From Prolixibacteraceae bacterium (GTDB taxonomy: Bacteria; Bacteroidota; Bacteroidia; Bacteroidales; Prolixibacteraceae): a stretch of DNA of 50,928 bases. A model generated the notes under the pieces. The model was given only the letters and a program-made list of their open reading frames with translations, ran no database searches and had not been told where the DNA came from. The position numbers and the translations under genes were made by a program. Shown here in pieces: positions 27,035 through 35,704 of the stretch. The first letter of the stretch is position 1, and each line of letters begins with the position of its first letter. The stretch lies in contig JAQICD010000159.1 of assembly GCA_027858715.1 (NCBI GenBank), positions 1 through 50,928 of the forward strand, read 5' to 3'.

Positions 27035-28558
27035 ATGAACACACCACGTTATGTAAAGTTTTTAGTTTTTATTGTTGCAGCAATGTTGATGCATTCATGC
27101 TTTGAGGAAATACCTTATGCTCCTAATCTCAAAGATTCATCTTCTCTTTTGTTTATTAATCATAAGCCGGTTTTCGACGATCCAAACAGGGAGATTATGC
27201 TATTTCCAGTTGACGAGTATGGCTCTTTTAAGGGATTGGTTACAAACAACGATGAGCGTAAACTATATGTTGATGGTGAGATTGTTAGAAGTGATTTTGA
27301 ATTTGATTTTGGAAAGATTAATAAAAATACTTCAGTTGAAATCAGGTTTGAAGCTAACAATGGAGAACAAACGATATATAATTTATTTTTTACCCTTCTG
27401 CCACTTATTAAAGTTGAATATAATTACGAAGCTATTCCCGATGAGCCTAAATATCCGGCAAAAATTACTATTGTATCTACTGGTAATGATGTGTGGTTCG
27501 AATGCATAGGCATTGAGATGCGTGGTGGTAGTTCACTTTCAAGGCTAAAAAAATCATATGGAATTGAAATATGGGAAGATATGAATTCAAGAAATAATAA
27601 AAATATTTCGATTTTTAATATGTATAACGACGACGATTGGATACTAGATGCCGTGTATAGAGATTCGAGCAGGGTGCGAAACAGGGTTTCTTTTGATATC
27701 TGGTCGGAAATGCAGGCGGATGCTATGCGAAGAGGATATGAAACCATGTATTCAGGTACTAAAGGGAGATATGTAGAACTTTTTTTGAACAATAATTATT
27801 ATGGACTTTACTGTTTTTCTGAAAGAATAGAGGCGAAAATGCTGGATATAAAAACTGAACAAAGTGGGAAACAAGGATACCTATATAAATCGGAAAATTG
27901 GACTGACGCTACAAAGTTTGAGTCTGTTCCTGAATTAGTTGTTGATAAACAAGGACACTGGAGCGGGTGGGAACAGAGATATCCTAAGCCTGAAAATGGC
28001 TATGATTGGCAGCCACTTTATAATTTCATCGACTTTGTAGCGAATAGCTCTGACGATGTATTTTATGAGCAAATTTCTGAAAAACTGGTATTAGAACAAG
28101 CAATGGATTACTACATTCTTGTTAATATTTTGTTAGGAGCAGACAATGCAGGTAAAAATATAATTTTATCATCGAAAAGCAGTGATGGGCCTTTTTATTT
28201 TATACCCTGGGATTTGGATGCAACCTGGGGACGCGACTGGTTAGGCTTCGAGTCCGGCCCTGGAGGCATTGTTTCATTTAATTTATTTAAAAGGATAATG
28301 GATCAAAATCCAGATGATTTTTGTCAGCGACTACAGGATCGCTATTTTGAATTAAGGGAACAAAAACTGGCAACTGTTTCTTTGAATAACCAATTTAGAT
28401 ATTATTTCAATATTCTTGACGAATCGGGTGCCATAACAAGGGAGAATGAACGATGGCCAGACTCAAAGGTTGATCTTACTAAAGAGATGAATTACCTTTC
28501 AGAATGGATTGAAAAGCGAGCCAACTACCTCGAAAACTATTTTCTAAAAATTGATTAG
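27035..28558 (+). CDS. CotH kinase-family lipoprotein (third of cassette)
   Basis: 507 residues with a lipoprotein signal (LMHSC, Cys22). An N-terminal domain (about 30-120) may be cadherin- or Ig-like. The CotH kinase domain carries GIEMRGGSSLSRLKKSY (RGGS at 163-166, candidate ATP-binding Lys172/173), YYGLYCFSERIEAKML near 255-270, ADNAGKN (catalytic Asp370 with Asn375 five residues on) and FIPWDLDATWGRDW (Asp393 and Asp395), the last being the hallmark metal-binding motif. Unlike the first CotH gene it keeps every expected residue, so it is the better candidate for an active kinase. It starts 6 bases after the beta-helix gene and closes the cassette. Confidence 0.85.
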   Translation: MNTPRYVKFLVFIVAAMLMHSCFEEIPYAPNLKDSSSLLFINHKPVFDDPNREIMLFPVDEYGSFKGLVTNNDERKLYVDGEIVRSDFEFDFGKINKNTSVEIRFEANNGEQTIYNLFFTLLPLIKVEYNYEAIPDEPKYPAKITIVSTGNDVWFECIGIEMRGGSSLSRLKKSYGIEIWEDMNSRNNKNISIFNMYNDDDWILDAVYRDSSRVRNRVSFDIWSEMQADAMRRGYETMYSGTKGRYVELFLNNNYYGLYCFSERIEAKMLDIKTEQSGKQGYLYKSENWTDATKFESVPELVVDKQGHWSGWEQRYPKPENGYDWQPLYNFIDFVANSSDDVFYEQISEKLVLEQAMDYYILVNILLGADNAGKNIILSSKSSDGPFYFIPWDLDATWGRDWLGFESGPGGIVSFNLFKRIMDQNPDDFCQRLQDRYFELREQKLATVSLNNQFRYYFNILDESGAITRENERWPDSKVDLTKEMNYLSEWIEKRANYLENYFLKID

Positions 28559-28612
28559 ATTGAATATTTCAGCCTGATTTTTAATACCGACTCATATATG
28601 GATAATTTTTCA

Positions 28613-28620
28613 TATTTTTG
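28613..28620 (+). promoter_or_regulatory. Probable -7 box for the small lipoprotein gene
   Basis: TATTTTTG fits the Bacteroidota -7 consensus and lies 28 bases before the start at 28649. A T-rich stretch occurs upstream but no clear -33 TTTG. Confidence 0.4.
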
Positions 28621-28648
28621 ACGAAGGGATTATTTAAACTGATTAAAC

Positions 28649-29065
28649 ATGGTTTTCTTTACACGAATGGGGTTTTTTGTGTGGTTAATGCTTTTACTTA
28701 TTTCTTGTTCTGATGATACTTCAACTAATGACGGTATTCAGGCTGGAGAAGTCGAGCTTAGAAGTGGCGTACCACAAAGAGTTAGCAGCAATATGATTCT
28801 TGAATTGATTGAAGTAAACGATTCCAGGTGTCCTGTTGGGGTTGTATGTTCTTCGGCAGGTGAGGTTGACATTACTTTTATGGTTTATCTTACTGAACGA
28901 TCGTTTGAAAAATCAATTACGTATAGTCCATTTGAAACCAGTTCCTGCGACACTATTGAAGCCATAGTCGTTTATATTAACGATGTTTTACCTTACAAAT
29001 TTGCTAACGATGAACTGAAATTTGAAGATTACCGCATAACTGTAGAGATTGAAAATTTTTTGTAA
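28649..29065 (+). CDS. Small secreted lipoprotein with Cys-Pro motif, function unknown
   Basis: 138 residues; a lipoprotein signal ends LLISCS (Cys21; an internal ATG at residue 7 could also be the start). The mature part is about 115 residues of predicted beta-sandwich with the motif DSRCPVGVVCSSAGEV, whose two cysteines may form a disulfide. Small proteins of this shape, with DSRCP-x-x-x-x-C-x-x-AG, are frequent in Bacteroidota and I know of no defined function. It has its own -7 box and lies 90 bases after the CotH cassette. Confidence 0.7.
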   Translation: MVFFTRMGFFVWLMLLLISCSDDTSTNDGIQAGEVELRSGVPQRVSSNMILELIEVNDSRCPVGVVCSSAGEVDITFMVYLTERSFEKSITYSPFETSSCDTIEAIVVYINDVLPYKFANDELKFEDYRITVEIENFL

Positions 29066-29076
29066 GCATGCTTTAA

Positions 29077-29107
29077 TTTTAAAATAACAAAACAATTCCT
29101 ATTTTTG
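29077..29107 (+). promoter_or_regulatory. Probable promoter of the DUF2490 gene
   Basis: TTTT (29077-29080), 19 bases, then TATTTTTG (29100-29107). This is the Bacteroidota TTTG-N19-TAnnTTTG layout with one change in the -33 box, 50 bases before the start at 29157. Confidence 0.5.
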
Positions 29108-29156
29108 ATCCCAGTTAACAGAATGTGTTTTTCTGTGTAAAACTCCGAACACCAAA

Positions 29157-29843
29157 ATGAAGCAATATCAGTTTATTCTACTATTGGCATTATTCTTCTT
29201 GCCATTTCATCTTCTGGCACAAAGCTCGAAAGTAGTAAGTGACTTTCGAACACGCACAACATTTAAAGCAGAGAAAGAACTTTTAAAAAATATTACTGGG
29301 TTTGCCGAATTTGAACTCGGTTTGGAACAAGACATTTCCCGTATTGGGAAACTACATGGAGAGGCAGGTGTTGGGTACACTCCAGCAAAGTATCTCGATT
29401 TAGAAGCAAAATATCGTTTCACAAAAAACCGTAAGAATTATAGCGAAAACTATAAGTTAACCCACACTTATGCTTTCTCTGTGCAATACAGCAAACGTTT
29501 CGATTTATTAAAATGCTATCTGAGATTACAATTCAAAAACATTGATGATGAAGCATTGCAAGCTTCATCAATTGACAAACTCAGGAATATTATAAAACCA
29601 CGATTAAAGGCAAAATATGATATTTGGGGCACACGCTTTTCACCTTATGTGTTGTCAGAGTTTTATTTTTCAACTCACGAATTTAGTTACAAAACGTATA
29701 AGATTAAAAACATTATTGGGGTTGAATATACTTTTTTTAACAAAAACGAGCTTGAGTTATATTACCGCAACGACCGTGAATTAAATAGCTATTTACCATA
29801 TACTTACCATACAATTGGCGTAGGTTATTGCATTAAGTTTTAA
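29157..29843 (+). CDS. DUF2490 family outer-membrane-type protein
   Basis: 228 residues with a cleavable signal peptide (LLLALFFLPFHLLAQ). The rest alternates aromatic and charged residues (LEAKYRFTKNRKNYSENYKLTHTYAFSV, VLSEFYFS, GVEYTFFNKNELELYYRND) and ends in an aromatic Phe, as in small outer-membrane beta-barrels. DUF2490 members are common in Bacteroidota and their function is not established. The stop codon TAA overlaps the stop of the converging lipoprotein gene within a four-base TTAA. It may belong with the CotH cassette upstream, since DUF2490 genes are often found near CotH genes as far as I recall. Confidence 0.8.
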   Translation: MKQYQFILLLALFFLPFHLLAQSSKVVSDFRTRTTFKAEKELLKNITGFAEFELGLEQDISRIGKLHGEAGVGYTPAKYLDLEAKYRFTKNRKNYSENYKLTHTYAFSVQYSKRFDLLKCYLRLQFKNIDDEALQASSIDKLRNIIKPRLKAKYDIWGTRFSPYVLSEFYFSTHEFSYKTYKIKNIIGVEYTFFNKNELELYYRNDRELNSYLPYTYHTIGVGYCIKF

Positions 29844-30982
29844 TACTTCTTGTATTGTGTCCTGATAAATGAAGCAACAGGATTTACCAAAGGTTCGGTA
29901 ACAAGTATAAAAACTTCCTGTGGTTGTGGCGGATTTTTAAGCTTACTTCGGGTCATATTATTTATTTCATCCGGTAATGCCCGTTCGTCTCCGTTAAAAG
30001 TTGCCCAATTGTTTTTCCAAATAAAATCGTTGGCAAAAGTCTGCGTATTTAATACCTCACCCTGAAATTCTTCAATTACCACTTGTAATGATCCTTTTGC
30101 AGTTAGCTCGCGGTAATAAGCTACCACGTCGGCTTTTACTATACCTTTTACATCATAGTTATTTCCATCGTTTGCGGTGTACGACCCCACAACTAAACTG
30201 TCGGAAATATAGGTGCGGTTTTGTTCACGCTCGATAATTGCACCAATATTAAAACGCTTAACCTGAACACTAACCACCTGGTGAGGGGTAATATTCAGTT
30301 CCTGGGCTAATTGTGGCTGATAAAAACGAATAAAATCGTGTGGGGTGTTTTTAACCAGGTAGTTGTAAACCTGCATGTAAAACTCACGGGTATTGACTTC
30401 ATAATTGGCATTTTGGTCGGGCAGTTGTTCTACCACAACTTTTAAGGTAGCAAGGTCTTTTGCAATTGCTAATTGCTCGTCGATTCCCCTTTGGTTGGGC
30501 TGGGTCTTCTTCACCCAAACCAGTTTTTCGTAAGCTTTACGGGCATCGTAAATATTGCGCGAACCAAGAAGTGTTATGGCGTTGTTGAATTGTTCATCAA
30601 TAGCCATTTGCTCCGCTTTTTTCAACTGGTCGTGAAAGTAAACAACCGGCTTAACCGCTTCAAGAGCAGCAGGGCTGCGTGATATTTCATCGGCCAGTGT
30701 ATTCAGCGTTTTATAGTGGTTCGATATTCTTAGAAATTTATCCACTGCGTTTGATGCCGCTATGCCATCAATTTGCTGGCGGTAATATGCAATTGCCATT
30801 GGATAGCTTTTCTTTACCATATCGATGGCTTTTTCATTATCGGGAGAAGAGCGCAGCCTTTTAACAGCCTGCATGGTAGCAGTGTAGTAGTCGCCCCGGT
30901 TGTAGGCCGAACGCCCAGTGCTGCACGATACAAGAAATATGATAATGATACTAATAAGCAGTAGGTTGAATAATCGTTTCAT
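29840..30982 (-). CDS. Lipoprotein with helical repeat region, function unknown
   Basis: 380 residues with a lipoprotein signal (IIFLVSC, Cys20). The N-terminal half is helical and TPR-like, with RSAYNRGDYYTATMQAVKRLRSSPDNEKA near the start and a second helical array around residues 95-170. The C-terminal half (about 190-360) is predicted mixed alpha/beta with several strands. No enzyme motif is seen. It is the last gene of its strand in this stretch, pointing at the DUF2490 gene, with which it shares overlapping stop codons. Many Bacteroidota lipoproteins with this N-terminal SxGRxAYNRGDY pattern are known only as hypothetical. Confidence 0.7.
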   Translation of the reverse strand: MKRLFNLLLISIIIIFLVSCSTGRSAYNRGDYYTATMQAVKRLRSSPDNEKAIDMVKKSYPMAIAYYRQQIDGIAASNAVDKFLRISNHYKTLNTLADEISRSPAALEAVKPVVYFHDQLKKAEQMAIDEQFNNAITLLGSRNIYDARKAYEKLVWVKKTQPNQRGIDEQLAIAKDLATLKVVVEQLPDQNANYEVNTREFYMQVYNYLVKNTPHDFIRFYQPQLAQELNITPHQVVSVQVKRFNIGAIIEREQNRTYISDSLVVGSYTANDGNNYDVKGIVKADVVAYYRELTAKGSLQVVIEEFQGEVLNTQTFANDFIWKNNWATFNGDERALPDEINNMTRSKLKNPPQPQEVFILVTEPLVNPVASFIRTQYKKY

Positions 30983-31031
30983 AGTAGTGTTTTTGCAAAT
31001 ATAATTAAATCTTATGAGCTGTTAATAATAG

Positions 31032-31343
31032 AATAATTTTCTTGTTTCAAACTTCTCTGCTGATTTTATTGTGCCTGAATGAAGGATCTGGGCTGTTGAC
31101 GAAATTGCAACTCGGACATCCTATCTTAGCTTACCGCCTGATATGATTAATGTTACAGTGCGTTTTTATAACGACAATGAAGGATCTCTGGGAACTATAA
31201 TTGATGAATTTGTAGGATTTGACATCAGTTCTGAAAATTTTATTTCATCGGATGCTATTCCTCTGCCAGCTCCTGTTTTATTGGCTGAAGGTACTAACAT
31301 GCCTCTTTTTTGCAAATGTCTTGGAGTTATCAGGCATTGTTAA
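31032..31343 (+). pseudogene. Decayed fragment of a secreted (type IX cargo-like) protein
   Basis: Read in one frame, 31059-31142 gives ADFIVPE, then an in-frame TGA (31080-31082), then RIWAVDEI, LSLPPDM, followed by VTVRFYNDNEGSLGTIIDEF and LPAPVLLAEGT. This pattern (ADDFVVPEG.W.VDEI then V.FY.D..G.PGT.I) is typical of a domain of large secreted proteins of Bacteroidota. The TGA stands where Gly is expected (GGA to TGA). Upstream the frame ends at TAG 31029-31031; downstream it is lost at about 31300 by a probable frameshift. It lies in the gap between two minus-strand genes, so it is a remnant of a larger gene. Confidence 0.55.
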
Positions 31344-31370
31344 TCAATTGTCATATTTCAATGTTTTATA

Positions 31371-32669
31371 TCAGTCTATTTTTGGCAGTTTAAACTCAAA
31401 CCCCGAACCTTTTCCCAATTCCGACTTCACAGAAATGTCGCCGCCCATGTCTTGGGCAATCGATTTGCTGATGCTTAAGCCCAATCCGGCACCGCACGAG
31501 AATTCATCTACTTTATAAAAACGGTCAAATATTTTCTCCTGCTCTTCGGGGGCAATGCCGATCCCGGTGTCTTTTATTCTAAAATGTAAAAAGGATTGGT
31601 TTTGCTCAATTTCGAGAATCACTTCTCCCTCGTGGGTGAATTTCACTGCATTTTCGATCAAATTACCCAGTATTTGCTCAAAGCGATCTTTATCGGTTTC
31701 CAGTTCACAATCCATCTGGCCGATTTTTACCGATACAGGCTTGCCATCAATCCATTTTTTAGATTTCTTTTCAATTGTGTCGGTAATTTCTTTCAGCTTA
31801 AATTTTGATTGGTTCAGGGTGAATGTGTTGGTTTCAATTTTCGAGAAATCCACAATATCGTTTACAATCTTCAGCATACTGTTGCTGTTTTCGCGTATAA
31901 CCTTGTTAAACTCGAGCTGCTCTTCGGGGTCGTTGGTTTGTGCAACCATATCCGAAAACCCGATGATAATATTCAACGGAGTACGTATTTCATGACTAAT
32001 ATTCTGTAAAAACGACGATTTAAGCCTGTCGGACAATTGTGCCTTGTCGCGCGCTTCAATTAAATCGGCATTCATCTTTTTCATATCTTCCTGCTGGTTG
32101 TTAATGTGCGTAAAGGTATTGGTAAGCATATTGTACATGTTGCTCCAAAACATGGTCATTACAATTGCAATAAGCGAAATAGTAATCACCATGTTCAACC
32201 ACATTGGGATGTTTTGCATGTATCCCTTTTCGGGAGTAAAGTGCAATAACCCGGTGTTGAACAAAGTTCCAACAATTATTATTACGGCCAGGCTAGAAAG
32301 GGTTATTGCCCAGCCTGTTTTGCGATTAAAATATAGAAAAGCTATTGCAGAGGCAGGAATAAAATATGCATAACCAAATCCATAAAGCCCGAATGACAAT
32401 AATCCACTTAAAGCCATAACATACAACACCGAAAGAAAAATAATACCTTTAGTTTGTGTTTGTAGTTTATATCTTGAAAAATAAAGATACACCAGTGTGC
32501 CGGCTAATATCAGCTGAACAACATAGTTTACGGTAAAGCCAGTTTGAGGTATTCTTAAAAGAGAAATTATTATTCCGAGAAGCATAACGGCCAGAATGAC
32601 AATAAGCACCCTGTTGAGAGCCATGTCTTTTGTTTGATCAAGCTTTTGCTTTAAAAATTCTGTTTGCAT
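31371..32669 (-). CDS. Membrane-bound sensor histidine kinase
   Basis: 432 residues. The start at 32669 (MQTEFLKQKLD) is preferred over one 27 bases upstream, because the paralogue at 33507 begins in the same way (MQVDNLKQML). Six or so hydrophobic segments fill residues 15-190. A short coiled linker (NNQQEDMKKMNADLIEARDKAQ) leads to the HisKA domain with phospho-acceptor His in NISHEIRTP, then the ATPase with N box (NLIENAVKFT), G1 (DTGIGI), F box (FDRFYK) and G2 (GAGLGLSISKSIA). No sensor domain other than the membrane part and no response regulator nearby, so its signal and partner are unknown. The following paralogue was clearly copied from an ancestor of this gene. Confidence 0.9.
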   Translation of the reverse strand: MQTEFLKQKLDQTKDMALNRVLIVILAVMLLGIIISLLRIPQTGFTVNYVVQLILAGTLVYLYFSRYKLQTQTKGIIFLSVLYVMALSGLLSFGLYGFGYAYFIPASAIAFLYFNRKTGWAITLSSLAVIIIVGTLFNTGLLHFTPEKGYMQNIPMWLNMVITISLIAIVMTMFWSNMYNMLTNTFTHINNQQEDMKKMNADLIEARDKAQLSDRLKSSFLQNISHEIRTPLNIIIGFSDMVAQTNDPEEQLEFNKVIRENSNSMLKIVNDIVDFSKIETNTFTLNQSKFKLKEITDTIEKKSKKWIDGKPVSVKIGQMDCELETDKDRFEQILGNLIENAVKFTHEGEVILEIEQNQSFLHFRIKDTGIGIAPEEQEKIFDRFYKVDEFSCGAGLGLSISKSIAQDMGGDISVKSELGKGSGFEFKLPKID

Positions 32670-32733
32670 ACAGGTGTCGTTTAAGATGATGGACAAATAT
32701 AAAAAGGTTCGGAATAAAATCGAGGTATTATTG

Positions 32734-33507
32734 TTATGAAAACTTTACAATTGAAGTGATAGACATTTTAGCAATTGATTTACTTATGCTTAGCCCGAGT
32801 CCTGCGCCATTCGGAAATGGGTCTGCTTTATAAAAACGGTCGAATATTTTTTCTTTATCGTCGTCAGATATACCAATTCCGGTATCGGAAATTATGAAAG
32901 ATACAGATTCATTGTGCTCTTTAATGCTAAGCTTTATCTCACCCGTTTTTGTGAATTTAAACGCATTGTCTAAAAGGTTTGTCAATACTTGTTTTATACG
33001 CTCTTTGTCCGAGTATATATCTCTTTCAATTTTTTCAATTATTAAGCGAATGGATTTTCCTTCTGCCTTATCACGGGCAATTATTAAATCGGAATTCATC
33101 TTTTTCATTTTGTTTTGTTGGTCAATTACTTGCGCAAATGTACCTGTAAGCATTGAATGCATGTTGTTCCAAAACATAGTCATTGCAATTGCCGGTATAA
33201 AATATGCATAAGAAAAGCTATACAGTCCAAAAGTGAAAAGACCGCTTACCGCCATAGTGAACAATATGCAGAGAAAAATAATTCCTTTTGCCAGTGTTTG
33301 AACTTTATTTCTAAGCGCATAAATAACAAGCAAAAGTGCTGCAAATACTATGTGTACAATGTAGTGAAAGACGAAACCAGTATGTGTTATTCTGGAAAAA
33401 GAAACGATTAAGCCAAGCGCCATTACCGATATAATTGCCAATAATACTTTGTTCAGAGCTGCATCTTTTGTGAGATTCAGCATCTGTTTGAGGTTGTCAA
33501 CTTGCAT
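32734..33507 (-). pseudogene. Internally deleted histidine kinase paralogue without HisKA
   Basis: 257 residues with an open frame. It follows the kinase at 31371-32669 closely but by hand alignment lacks two in-frame segments: about 62 residues of the membrane region (junction near 33184-33194, between YFIPA and MTMFW) and about 97 residues containing the whole HisKA domain with the phospho-acceptor His (junction near 33055-33066, after ARDKA). The N, G1, F and G2 boxes of the ATPase remain, but the C-terminus after SKSIA is replaced by about ten unrelated residues. It cannot phosphorylate itself on His in the usual way. It is either decaying or acts as a truncated partner of the intact kinase. 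It lies 65 bases upstream of that gene on the same strand. Confidence 0.7.
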
Positions 33508-33579
33508 AGTGTGTCGTTATTATTACAGCAAGTTAAGGATGTTCAACCAAAAATGCACGACTTTAAGAGTAAAAACTCT

Positions 33580-34302
33580 TTATTCCTTATTGTTAATTAC
33601 CCGATTTAGCACATTATTCTTAGGTTTTATAGCAATAAATTTCTTTAGATAAAAGGGCTCAAAATATGCGACATCAACAAATTCTCTATTATTGAATTTT
33701 TCTTCTGCAGGTTTTGCCATGTTTTTTGATGAAGTAATTATTCCTTGAACATACTTTGCATTTTCGCTGCTTAAAACTGTTGTGCATTTTTCAGCGCCAT
33801 TGCCAAAAAACAGTATCTTTTGGCTGCTCAATACTTCGGAAAAAGAATGTTCGTCAACTATTTCGGCTGAGGTATTCGTTAGTTGTTTGCTTTTCACATT
33901 AAAAGCAGCACAATACACCTCCATGCGGCGTGCGTCAATCATGGGTATAAACAAATCATTCTCACTGAAAACATTATCAAACTTCTCACGAACAGCATAT
34001 GTCATTGCCTGTAACGGACTAACTGCAATTAGTGGAATGCCTGCTCCGTAGCAAAAACCTTTGGCTACAGAAACGCCAATACGCAAACCGGTGTACGAAC
34101 CGGGGCCTTCGCTAACTGCAACCGCATCAAACGATGTTGCTTCAAGCTGGTTTTCTTTTAAAAGTTCGTCGATGAAAACGGTTAACATTTTCGAATGGTT
34201 CATGCCCGAAGTATCTTCTTTTACCGATGTAATTATTCCATTTTCTGAAATTGCTACAGAACACACTTCGGTTGATGTTTCAATGCATAATATTTTGGCC
34301 AT
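33580..34302 (-). CDS. tsaB: TsaB, subunit of tRNA threonylcarbamoyl-adenosine synthesis
   Basis: 240 residues. It opens LCIETSTEVCSVAI, has NHSKMLTVFIDELL, and the SEGPGSYTGLRIGVSVAKG motif typical of TsaB near residues 60-80. TsaB assists TsaD and TsaE in making t6A37 in tRNAs that read ANN codons; it has the ASKHA fold but is not itself catalytic. The C-terminal half is variable. It lies 17 bases after sufS on the same strand, so the two are probably one transcript, an arrangement that ties tRNA modification to sulfur transfer only by location. Confidence 0.92.
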   Translation of the reverse strand: MAKILCIETSTEVCSVAISENGIITSVKEDTSGMNHSKMLTVFIDELLKENQLEATSFDAVAVSEGPGSYTGLRIGVSVAKGFCYGAGIPLIAVSPLQAMTYAVREKFDNVFSENDLFIPMIDARRMEVYCAAFNVKSKQLTNTSAEIVDEHSFSEVLSSQKILFFGNGAEKCTTVLSSENAKYVQGIITSSKNMAKPAEEKFNNREFVDVAYFEPFYLKKFIAIKPKNNVLNRVINNKE

Positions 34303-34319
34303 GTGTATTTCTTTAATTT

Positions 34320-35540
34320 TTACCCGAGTATTGCAACGGTTTTCTTTATTGCATCAACTAATTGGTCAATTTCTTCTTTTGTGTTGTAAATTGCCAGCGA
34401 AATCCTTACTGTTCCTGATATTCTGTATCTGTCCATAAGTGGTTCGGCGCAATGATGGCCGGTACGTACGGCAAAACCCATTTTGTCGAGAAACATGCCC
34501 ATATCGTACGGGTGAATGCTGCCCACCAAAAAAGAGATAACACTGGCTTTGCTTATTGCCTCGCCGAAAATGCGCATTCCGTCAATTTGTTTTAGTTTTA
34601 GAGATGCATATTCAAGCAACTCGTGTTCGTAAGCCGCTATTTTATCGAGCCCAATGTTGTTTACATAATCGATGGCAGCTCCGAGTCCAATTACTTCAGT
34701 AAAATTAGGCGTTCCGGCTTCAAATTTATAGGGTAACTTGTTAAAGGTAGTGCCTTTAAACGATACTTTATCGATCATTTCGCCACCCGACAAAAACGGG
34801 GGCATGGCATCAAGTAGTTCTTTTTTCCCATAAAGGCATCCTACACCGGTGGGGCCGTACATTTTGTGCCCCGAAAAAACCAGGAAGTCGCAATCGAGTT
34901 TCTGCACATCGGTTTTAATATGCTGAATGCCCTGTGCTGCGTCAATGAGTACTTTAACATTCTTCGCATGAGCTTTTTCAATGATATCCTGAATTGGATT
35001 AACCGTGCCCAAAACATTCGATACCATATTAATGGCAATCAGCTTTGTTTTTGGCGTGATGAGATTGTCGAGTTCAGAAACGATAAGTTCGCCTTTATCG
35101 ATAATCGGCAGCACTTTTAAAATGGCTTTTTTGCGTTGAGCCAGCAATTGCCATGGAACGATGTTCGCATGGTGTTCCATTTCCGAAATTATAATCTCAT
35201 CGCCTTCAGTAATAAACGCATCGCCAAACGAATAAGCTACCAGATTAATCCCTTCGGTGGCACCTTTGGTAAAAATGATTTCCTCGCGTGTTGGTGCATT
35301 GATAAACTTCTGAACCTTATCGCGAACATTTTCGTATGCCAGGGTAGTTTGGTTGCTCATGTAATGCGAACCACGGTGCGGATTTCCGTTAAATTCGGTG
35401 TAGATTTTTGTTACCGCATTAAGTACTTGAACCGGACGTAAAGTTGTAGCAGCACTGTCGAAATATATGTAGGGCTTACCGTAAACCTGTTTTTCAAGAA
35501 TCGGAAAGTCTTTTCGTATGGTTTGAATATCTATACTCAT
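34320..35540 (-). CDS. sufS: Cysteine desulfurase SufS
   Basis: 406 residues, family length. A pyridoxal-phosphate enzyme that takes sulfur from cysteine for Fe-S cluster assembly. It shows YFDSAATTLRP, SEMEHHANIVPW, VLIDAAQ, VFSGHKMYGPTGVG (Lys binds PLP) and the catalytic loop RTGHHCAEPLMDR with the persulfide Cys. The GXTXF-like MIDKVSFKGTTF segment and the conserved end region support SufS over IscS. The gene is well apart from sufB at the left end, so the suf genes are split in this genome. The tsaB gene follows 17 bases after its stop. Confidence 0.93.
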   Translation of the reverse strand: MSIDIQTIRKDFPILEKQVYGKPYIYFDSAATTLRPVQVLNAVTKIYTEFNGNPHRGSHYMSNQTTLAYENVRDKVQKFINAPTREEIIFTKGATEGINLVAYSFGDAFITEGDEIIISEMEHHANIVPWQLLAQRKKAILKVLPIIDKGELIVSELDNLITPKTKLIAINMVSNVLGTVNPIQDIIEKAHAKNVKVLIDAAQGIQHIKTDVQKLDCDFLVFSGHKMYGPTGVGCLYGKKELLDAMPPFLSGGEMIDKVSFKGTTFNKLPYKFEAGTPNFTEVIGLGAAIDYVNNIGLDKIAAYEHELLEYASLKLKQIDGMRIFGEAISKASVISFLVGSIHPYDMGMFLDKMGFAVRTGHHCAEPLMDRYRISGTVRISLAIYNTKEEIDQLVDAIKKTVAILG

Positions 35541-35618
35541 GCCACAAAATTAATGGTTTTATCTTGAAAAATAGCTTTTTGGGGTAAATGCAGGGCAACT
35601 GCATTTAAAATATACCTT

Positions 35619-35650
35619 TAAAAAAGCCACCCCTCATCAGAAGGGTGGCC
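35619..35650 (-). terminator. Intrinsic terminator of dnaK
   Basis: GCCACCC (35626-35632) and GGGTGGC (35643-35649) form a perfect 7-bp stem, with an A run at 35619-35625 that becomes the U run on the minus strand. It lies 56 bases after the dnaK stop. Confidence 0.8.
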
Positions 35651-35704
35651 TTAATTAGGTTCTTGGGTCGAACCGGTATATATAAGTTGTGTTTCGGACT
35701 TTTA

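Noticed and set aside
31219..31518. Short plus-strand frame after the remnant
   Set aside because: It crosses into the antisense of the histidine kinase and its sequence has no protein-like pattern.
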